64,000 nt of DNA, taken from assembly GCA_945859605.1 (NCBI GenBank), contig OX243817.1, forward strand, positions 19,291,634-19,355,633, in the 5' to 3' direction. A model generated the notes under the pieces. It made no database searches, was not told the origin of the DNA, and worked only from the letters and a program-made list of their open reading frames with translations. Positions 56,639-64,000 of the stretch are shown here, piece by piece. The position numbers and the translations under genes were made by a program. This DNA comes from Lumbricus rubellus. Taxonomy: Eukaryota > Annelida > Clitellata > Crassiclitellata > Lumbricidae. Each line of letters starts with the position of its first letter. Position 1 is the stretch's first letter.

Positions 56639-59600
56639 TCAGTTGGTGAATGGTTGTTCAGTGATGAAGCGATCGAGCATGTCCCATACTCGTTCAGGCT
56701 GATCATAGGGCGCAATATGTCCACTGCCACGTATTGCCACCTGGTGAGAAATTCAAAGCAAAACTTAAAGCTTCATTATCTAGTATATGTCTCAGCTAAT
56801 TACCAATATAAAGGCAGACACAACAAAATAGACAAATTATGTCAATGTAGCAGAATATTATGAATCTGAATATTAAAAAAGCAGGGGTCCATTCATATAA
56901 ACATTATAAAGTGTGCAAAAATTGGATTTTCGACCCCTTTTCTCTGCTGCAACTCGTGCATTTTCTGGAAACCTCCCATGCACAAGTACAAAATTTCAAT
57001 AAGCTTCTATCCCCACTTCTTCCTCATGATCTGTAGGTGTCCACTGCGCATTTGACTACTTTCTTCCAAGATTCTCTATCCCCGCTACAAATGTTAATTA
57101 GCTAAAAGTCATCTATAAAACATTTCGTTACCATAGGCTACTATTAATTTTTTAAACATCATATTGCTAGCTAAATTTGTAAACTGCTAGGATTTGCTGC
57201 TTAGATCTTAAAAGAATTTAATTCTAATGTAGTCAAATGACATCGCACGACTATAGGATAATGCATAGTTATAAATAGGCTAATGTGTATGTCATAAATA
57301 GAAATTTATTTTGTGAGACTCCTCTCGCCATACGCACCCATGTTCAAATCACCGATGACCCCCTTTGCAATCATATTATATGGACAGACCAAAGATCACG
57401 TTACACACTTTATCACTGGCCGAAACATATAAAATACAAACAATATAAATTTATACCGAGCAACATATATATTTAGTTAGAAAATATTCACATGCTGCCA
57501 AAAACAGACCTGGTAGAAGTCATGGGCTCTTCTGACGTATCCTGCGACTTCCACATCATCTGGTCGGACCTTCCAGACAATTCTTTTACCACGTTGATAG
57601 TCGGCAGCATATTTCCAATTGATGGTTTCAATCATTTGCTCCGTCAACGGCAAAGCAACAATCACGTCAAGCTGACCGCTGTAGAGCAACACCTAGTAAC
57701 ACGTACAAACAACTACACTTGACAGTCACATTTATAAAGCAATCTCTTATACAAACTGGGCTACATTTCAACAAGGTTCTGCAATGAAAAAAATGCTGAA
57801 TTTGAACTTATATTTCAATTCATATCTACCTCCTATGTGCATTGCAATGAGATTTGCAGGTGTTGTAGGCTAGCAAATAATTCATTATTCATTATGAAGA
57901 TTTACACAGTGCCCCTTCAAGTGTGTTCTACTCAGGAGCGCTCCCGACACAACCTCTGCTGAAAAGGACGGTTTTAAGGCTGAGACGAAAAGCACCTGAG
58001 CAAACCTTACGCATAAGGCATATCGACAGCACATAGAGACCTATATTTTAAAGCATAACTTATTACACAAAAAGAACTTAAATAGTTATAAGTTTTGAGG
58101 GATATTATTTTCTAGACTGTTTCTTTTTTTAACTCTATTGCAACAATAGTAAAGAGTATCATCTTCCTTTATTGTATTCTATTGTATTTGACCATTTATA
58201 AAGCGTCAAGAGCCTTTCAGAAGCACACCCAGTGCATGCGACTAAAATAGAGAGCGCAGTTTACCTAAGAAATAAATGTTTAGTGAAGTGAGAGCAGCAT
58301 AAATTCAGATCAGATACAGCATGCTATACCTTGGTAGAGTTCATGACCTCAGACAGCTGAGGCTTAACGGACTGCATAATATCTTCCAGAAGAAACTTTT
58401 CCACTTTATCACCACTTTGGTAAGGCAGGTTGCCAACGTGGATGCTTCGACGTATGTCAGCACGTGTCACAAAGTTACTGTAGTAGTCGTATTCTTCTGG
58501 AGACTAAAATAATGCAAAGAATTACAAATTCACAAATTTTTCATTGTACTGAAAAACTTGTGTACTTGTTGATTCAGAACAAACTGCTTGGAAGAAATTC
58601 CCACGTGACAACCACATCCAAAATAGATGAATCATAAGCAACTAGATGCAACACTTATTTATGACTTCATAGTCAGCTGTACTGGTACATGAATAGCAGG
58701 TAGTTATTTTAGTAGAAACATCATTCAGTGAGCATTGAGTACCTATGATGGCTCATCAAACTCCAGGAATACAAAAACACTCAAGAAATGCAGGTAGAAA
58801 AAGCACAATGCAAGTTACTTGAAGACTAGCTAAGAAACAATCAGGCGACAGGCCCAACGGTAGAGAGACCTAAACTCAATTCCACAGCAGATACAACTTC
58901 CCATGTTCCCTATAGTCATGAAGATTTGAGTAGACTTTTGGACAGATCATCATTTATACAACAATTATTTTACTAATATAAACTATCTAAAGCAAGCAAT
59001 TAGCCATATAATAAGTGCTGTGACAAAATCGTAATAGACAATCAGACGTCAGCAGCAGATTTCAGTACTTAATGGGAACCAACAGCCACAACTTTGAAAA
59101 ACAACTGTGAAATATAAAAAACACACATACATATAATTACATGACATCAAAAAACCATGTGAAACTACAATGCTCAATGCTCAAAGAAATTATAGAGTCT
59201 ATGTCAGGCTCTCAACCAAATGTGAAAGAGAAAGAAATTTTACATATTAAGCCACATAATGGCAACGTTTATCCATATTTGACCAGTGGGACACACTGAA
59301 CACATGAAAAGAGACTAAGAGAGGTTTTCTAATGTGGATTTGCTAATGTAGATTTGCTAATGTGGATTTACTAATGTGGACCTATTGTTGAAATCCACAC
59401 AGTACAACAAGCATATTAGAACAAACTTGATGATATGAAAGCTGCAGTCTAACTCAACCTATTTGCACATGGTTCACAGCTTGGAAACACAACATAATGT
59501 TGTTAAGTGGGATGTACACTTTGTCCAGTCATGCAAGAGTTCTCATTATTTCTACAAGGACTGAAAACTTTGCCAAAAATTTGTTACAAGGCCTGTAGAA

Positions 59601-62600
59601 TGTTGCATATAAACGTCTTGAAGCAAAAATTTAGACAGATTTGTTGTCCAGTGTGTATATATAAAATAGCTAAAGCAATAACAAGAATTACAAGATAAAA
59701 AAATACCGTGAATACTTCATTACTGCAAAATATTTGTTAGTGACAAATGAATATTGCTAATTAATTATATATATATTCCCACAACACTAACAACAAGGAC
59801 ACAAATTGCAGCAATTGATGGCAGAAATGTCTTACTTTGCTTCTCATGTAGTTGTAGTAGTCAACAGAACCGGTGCAATTGGTAAAATACGACGGGTATT
59901 TACTGAGGTCTGCATTGAGCAGCGTGTCGAAAACCTACACAGTAATTATTATTTATCCAAGTCAAAACATATAATTCGAAATGAGCTGGAAATGCAATAA
60001 AAAAGGTACTTTAAACCACCATAATGAGATAGTTCACATGGTCTTAATCCTAGCTATACAATTCCATAGAGCCTCTTCAAAGCAAAATTCTGACAAGGGC
60101 TTCTTACTAGGCAGCATGAACATGAACCCATACGTCTCTTTTTGGAAGCTTGATTCTGCAATGCTTCTGACACAAACAGAATGAAGTTTTTAACATTTCA
60201 ACTGCTTTAAAACCATGAAATAGTAGCGTGTAATTGTTACACATGACAAGGTGAATTGTTACACATTACTTGCCTCATCGGCTTCAATCCATTTCTTCTC
60301 CTTGATGAACTGTAATGCCTGACTGGTGGCATTCCGGAAGACCTCTCGCTGCCGTTCATCAAGAAGCCCCACTTGATACATGAAGTCTGCATAGCCCTGG
60401 ATCATCTAAATCATACACACAATAACTTCTTTTGATCCACATCTTTCATATTACAGACTGAAAACAAAACATAGACAAGCACATAATGGGGCATGGTGGT
60501 GTAGTGGATATGTTTGCTGCCTTGCAGCCGGAGAGTTGCAGGTTCGAATCCATCCCAAGCCGCAGTGTAGGGACCTTGGGCAAGTCCTTCACTCGCAATT
60601 GCTTGGCGCTTCGGAGTGAAATTCCGATTCAGTGTCAGCGCTGTAGTCGGGAGTGCTTCTAAGCAGAAATATTTAAGGGGGCGCTATGATAAGTCCACAT
60701 ACAAACATGAGCGTCCATTGTACAGTACCCCCCACCAGCTGTGTTAGGATATACAATTGGTCCAACTGAAAAACATTTGAAAAACCTCAGGAAGCAAAAA
60801 CCATTCAAACCTAGCCATTGAACCAAAAATACACACTTTTAATGATGCATAAAACAATTCTTGGTCAAACTGTAAATACTTTGAAAAACACCAAGAAGCA
60901 GAAAACCATTTAAACCTAGCCTTGCTTTGAACTCAAAATACAATATCTGATCAAGCAAATTACTAACATCTGCTGCATGTCATAGCTACATGTAACTAAA
61001 ACAATAGAGTGCATTTTGCCAGATTTTCATAATCGTCATCATAAGAGAAAACAAAACATATTTTCAGGAATTGACTTCACCAACATACTGCTGTTTGATG
61101 CTATAATTATTCAGAGCATTTGGCGCGCGGTGGTGTAGTGGTGGCATCATTGCCTTGGAGCCGGAAGGTTCGAGGTCCGAATCCATCTCGCCGCCTAAGG
61201 ACTTTGGGCAATTCCTTCACTCACAATTGCTCAGCACTTCGGCATGAAACTCTGATGCAGTGTCCGCTCTGCATTCGGGAGCGCCTCTAAGTAGAGAGAG
61301 ATTGAAGGGGTGCTATATCAAGTGCACATACAAACAAACAATGCTGCTCAATGAAGATTTAGAAGCAATAAATGAGATCAGCATAGGCTTACCACAGGAG
61401 GATCTGAGAATCCATCTCCAATAGCCACACCTCTCAGGTAAATCTGACGTGGCTTTGGTTGATGAAGAAGTTTTGACGCCAAGACTGGAATGTACTTGCC
61501 AGCATAAGACTACAACATTCAAGCAAAGAGAGCATGCCACTCAGTTATCACAAACCAGAGACTAATTAAAATGGACAGTCTGATGCCGCTCTTGACCAAA
61601 AAAATTCACTTTTTTGCACTAATGTACACTTAACTTTACTGAATCTGTTTGAATACCAGTTTATGCACATTTGTGCAAATAAACAAATGAGAAATAAAAT
61701 GGCAACAAGAGCAAATTATAAACTAACTGGCTTTAAGTAGTTACTAATAAAATAATTTTACTAATTTAAGATTCGCTTAATAGAACCATTAAGCTTAGCG
61801 TAAAGACTGCGACAGAATACTGATGCCATCCATTGTTAAGTCAAACAGTGTCAAATACAGATCTGCTAAAACAGTGGTTCTTAACCTTTTCAAGAGAGCC
61901 GAACCCCAAGAGAAATCCATGACCACTCACCGAACCCCTAAATTTGGAACAATAATTTTTTAACTAATGGGAACAAGAGAAAATGAAAAATTGTACAAAA
62001 ATGTGATACAATATTAATACATTCAACACGAACTACAGAGCTAATAACAGTTAACTAACCGTACCAACACTACCATTTACATCTTAATGTATCCATTGTT
62101 ATTAAATAAAAGTCGAAAAATAAAAATAAAATAGCAAATGATTTTTCACTCACACTCACTGACCCTGAAAATGTATATATTCAAGAGGACCTCTGCCGAA
62201 CCCCCAGCACTGGCTCATCGAACCCCAGGGGTTCGGTCGAACACTGGTTAAGAAACGCTGTGCTAAAAGGTCATTTTCTCATTTGTCTTGCACAACCCAC
62301 AGACAATGAGAGTTGGCAGTGTTTAAAGACTCATATATTCACCAATGAACCAACAAATAGAACCAACAACTTCACAAAGAAATAACCACAACTTGGAATC
62401 GTTAAGTGAGTAAATTTTACTTGATCGTGGTTTATGCCCCAATTTCACTTAATGTGAAGTTTAGTTATTCCAAAAAGCCATCAATTTAACACGTTGTTTG
62501 TACTGGTTAATGTGATACACAAGAACTGCAGCATAGCAATAAATATTAACTTTGTCAGCATTAGACTTTCTATCTGCTCTCCAGCTTATCTGCTATATCA

Positions 62601-63748
62601 GTGATTCCCAACCTTTTTTGGCTTGCGGCACACTGAGAAAGAATAAAAAATTTCGTGGCACACTTAATTATAATTATCAATTTTTTAATCTTTTTGTCAT
62701 TATTATTTAATAATATTTTAGTTTTAACGTTCCTCTTATCTAAATAATAGCCTACTCTACTGAGTGCTGTCAGTCAGCAGATCAAATTGAAATAAGGCTC
62801 CAGAGACGACAATCATATTTGCAAAAAAATCAACTTTTTTGGGTCGAGGAATAAATTTGAGTCTTTGCTCCAAATAAAGCCCAAGTTTTTAGCCCCCCCT
62901 AAAAAAACGGAAACCAAACTCCGCAATTCCGCCCATGTTACCCAGTCAAAATTGTCGATTGTAAGCGAATGGAAGTAGCCTAATGTTGTAATGCTGGTTG
63001 TAGGTCGATCAATGTGTTTAGTATTTTAGGTGCAACTTTCTTTTTTAACCGAGATTCAATGACTGTGGGAAAACAATCAAGATTTCCCTTGGGGATCTTA
63101 ACCTGGTACATTGCGAGAGATAAAGACCAGCTGACTTAAGTTTTGATGTTGCAGTAATAATGTTTTCGGATGTTTTGCTTTGAATCATTATTAATTAACA
63201 ACATTTTAGAATTTTCCCGCAGCACACCTGCAAATTTCACAGGTTGGGAATCACTGTGCTATATCATAAGACACACAGTCAACAATCCGTGACAACTGCA
63301 TCTGTAATGCAAAAAGTGCACATCATACAATAGTGCACATACATAAAGTATCAATACAATTACCTCTCCAGTAAGATAGAGAAAGTTTCCCCTAAGGTGA
63401 GGAAACAGTTGAAAGAACTGACGCAAAGCACTGAAAACAATAAAATACAAAATTTACAACTACAGCATAACCCAGACTTTAAATGAGCATAAGACATTTT
63501 AAGTTAAAAGGCAGATTACTATCAATCAGTTACCAATTATGAAACAAAAATATTAAAAGTGCAGTTTAAAAAAGCAGCCATCTAAACAAATGATCAATCA
63601 TGCATATTCAACGGACAGAATAGATGAATAATAATAATAATAACAATTTATATTGTTGATAAATATACCTGTATAGGTTGTCAGCCACATCATCCTGGTT
63701 TTTTGCATATCCTGCGTCATTATCTGTAAAGCTAAATCCTGTTCCAAC
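56639..63748 (-). CDS. CPVL-like: Serine carboxypeptidase, CPVL-like, gene 2 (partial at window edge)
   Basis: Minus-strand coding exons seen: 63748-63669, 63430-63364, 61509-61393, 60405-60274, 59934-59836, 58503-58330, 57692-57510 and 56740-56639 (TGA). These correspond one-to-one, with the same phases and nearly all the same lengths, to exons 6-13 of gene 1; the exon matching 44250-44071 is 6 nt shorter. The five upstream exons, including signal peptide and WLQGGPG, must lie beyond 64000. Ser (GE|SYAGKY), Asp (YSGQLDVIV) and His ([11 protein letters not shown]) are intact. The donor after 60274 is GC (GAG|GCAAGT), not GT. No stop or frameshift; it looks functional. Same orientation as gene 1, about 6 kb upstream of it in the sense of transcription, so a tandem duplicate. 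Confidence 0.92.
60489..60700 (+). mobile_element. tRNA-derived SINE, full-length-like copy
   Basis: A-box-like TGGTGTAGTGGATA, B box GGTTCGAATCC, body CCTTGGGCAAGTCCTTCACT and tail GGGGGCGCTATGATAAG then ACATACAAACA. It lies in CPVL-like gene 2, antisense to it. Confidence 0.88.
61121..61340 (+). mobile_element. tRNA-derived SINE, second copy in CPVL-like gene 2
   Basis: Starts TGGCGCGCGGTGGTGTAGTG, has a disturbed B box GGTTCGAGGTCCGAATCC, body CTTTGGGCAATTCCTTCACT and tail GGGTGCTATATCAAG then ACATACAAACAAACA. It ends about 50 bp before exon 61509-61393. Confidence 0.86.
61872..62260. mobile_element. hAT-type MITE, CAGTGGTTCTTAACC family
   Basis: Ends CAGTGGTTCTTAACC and GGTTAAGAAACGCTG, perfect 8-bp duplication TGCTAAAA (61864-61871, 62261-62268). 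Interior words CGAACCCC and GGGGTTCGGTCG. In an intron of gene 2. Confidence 0.95.
62599..63256. mobile_element. hAT-type MITE, CAGTGATTCCCAACC family
   Basis: Ends CAGTGATTCCCAACC and GGTTGGGAATCACTG, perfect 8-bp duplication TGCTATAT (62591-62598, 63257-63264). Interior CGGCACAC and GCAGCACACC words. Same intron as the previous MITE. Confidence 0.95.
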
Positions 63749-64000
63749 CTAAAACAACAACAGAGCAAAAAGTAGATTGTCCAATGTCCACTGCACAAAA
63801 GAGAAAATAAAAGTTGTTCTGTCAGTCATATAAGTTACATAGATCTCAATTCATCCCCGTTTTCTTAGTCAGCTCCTTGTGTGTATTTACATTAATTGCG
63901 CTATAAAATAAATTGTTCAGACTAGAGACGCCTAAGCCGTTTTGGCAATAGAACACCACTTTGAACCGAAAATACGTTGACGGAAACCTGACTTAATCCG

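Overview
The window looks like nuclear DNA of a marine invertebrate deuterostome, most likely an echinoderm. The evidence is split genes with GT-AG introns, a Gmr1-like LTR retroelement (a clade described from deuterostomes), tRNA-derived SINEs, dense DNA-transposon debris and a very high density of the palindrome TAGGCCTA. The species cannot be named from sequence alone.

Host genes, all on the minus strand, form two tandem families. (1) Three paralogous three-exon genes for small secreted cysteine-rich proteins: A (6289 to 2529), B (14355 to 11481) and C (36290 to 25894). Each has a signal peptide and PAN/apple-like exon 1 and a short linker exon 2. Exon 3 of A and B encodes a jelly-roll, galactose-binding-like domain; exon 3 of C encodes a six-cysteine chitin-binding domain. 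Exon phases agree at every joint and no reading frame is broken. (2) Two head-to-tail serine carboxypeptidase genes of the CPVL type. Gene 1 (50704 to 42564) is complete with 13 exons and the Ser/Asp/His triad. Gene 2 (56639 to beyond 63748) shows its last eight coding exons and continues past the window edge.

Layout: 1-2.1 kb, GGACATT inverted-array elements and microsatellites; 1.9-7.1 kb, gene A block; 7.1-9.3 kb, mariner copy and a hAT MITE; 9.4-16 kb, gene B block with a Harbinger-type MITE and other inverted-repeat elements; 17.07-24.85 kb, a long inverted-repeat element holding a CATA microsatellite into which a 6.4 kb Gmr1-like LTR element inserted; 25.9-36.3 kb, gene C, whose first intron holds a 4.26 kb hAT transposon, a SINE, a second hAT relic and two Tc1-like deletion derivatives; 36.4-42.4 kb, gene C upstream region, MITEs and a CATA-cored element; 42.5-50.7 kb, CPVL-like gene 1; 50.8-56 kb, nested inverted-repeat elements, a LINE scrap and a hAT MITE; 56.6-64 kb, CPVL-like gene 2 with SINEs and hAT MITEs in introns.

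The most unusual material is a nearly perfect-LTR retroelement that keeps gag, protease and integrase but has lost its reverse-transcriptase core; exon-3 exchange and an in-frame minisatellite in the PAN family; transposon insertions almost touching splice sites; a GC-AG intron in CPVL-like gene 2; and several transposon families whose inverted arms are arrays of a short iterated phrase.
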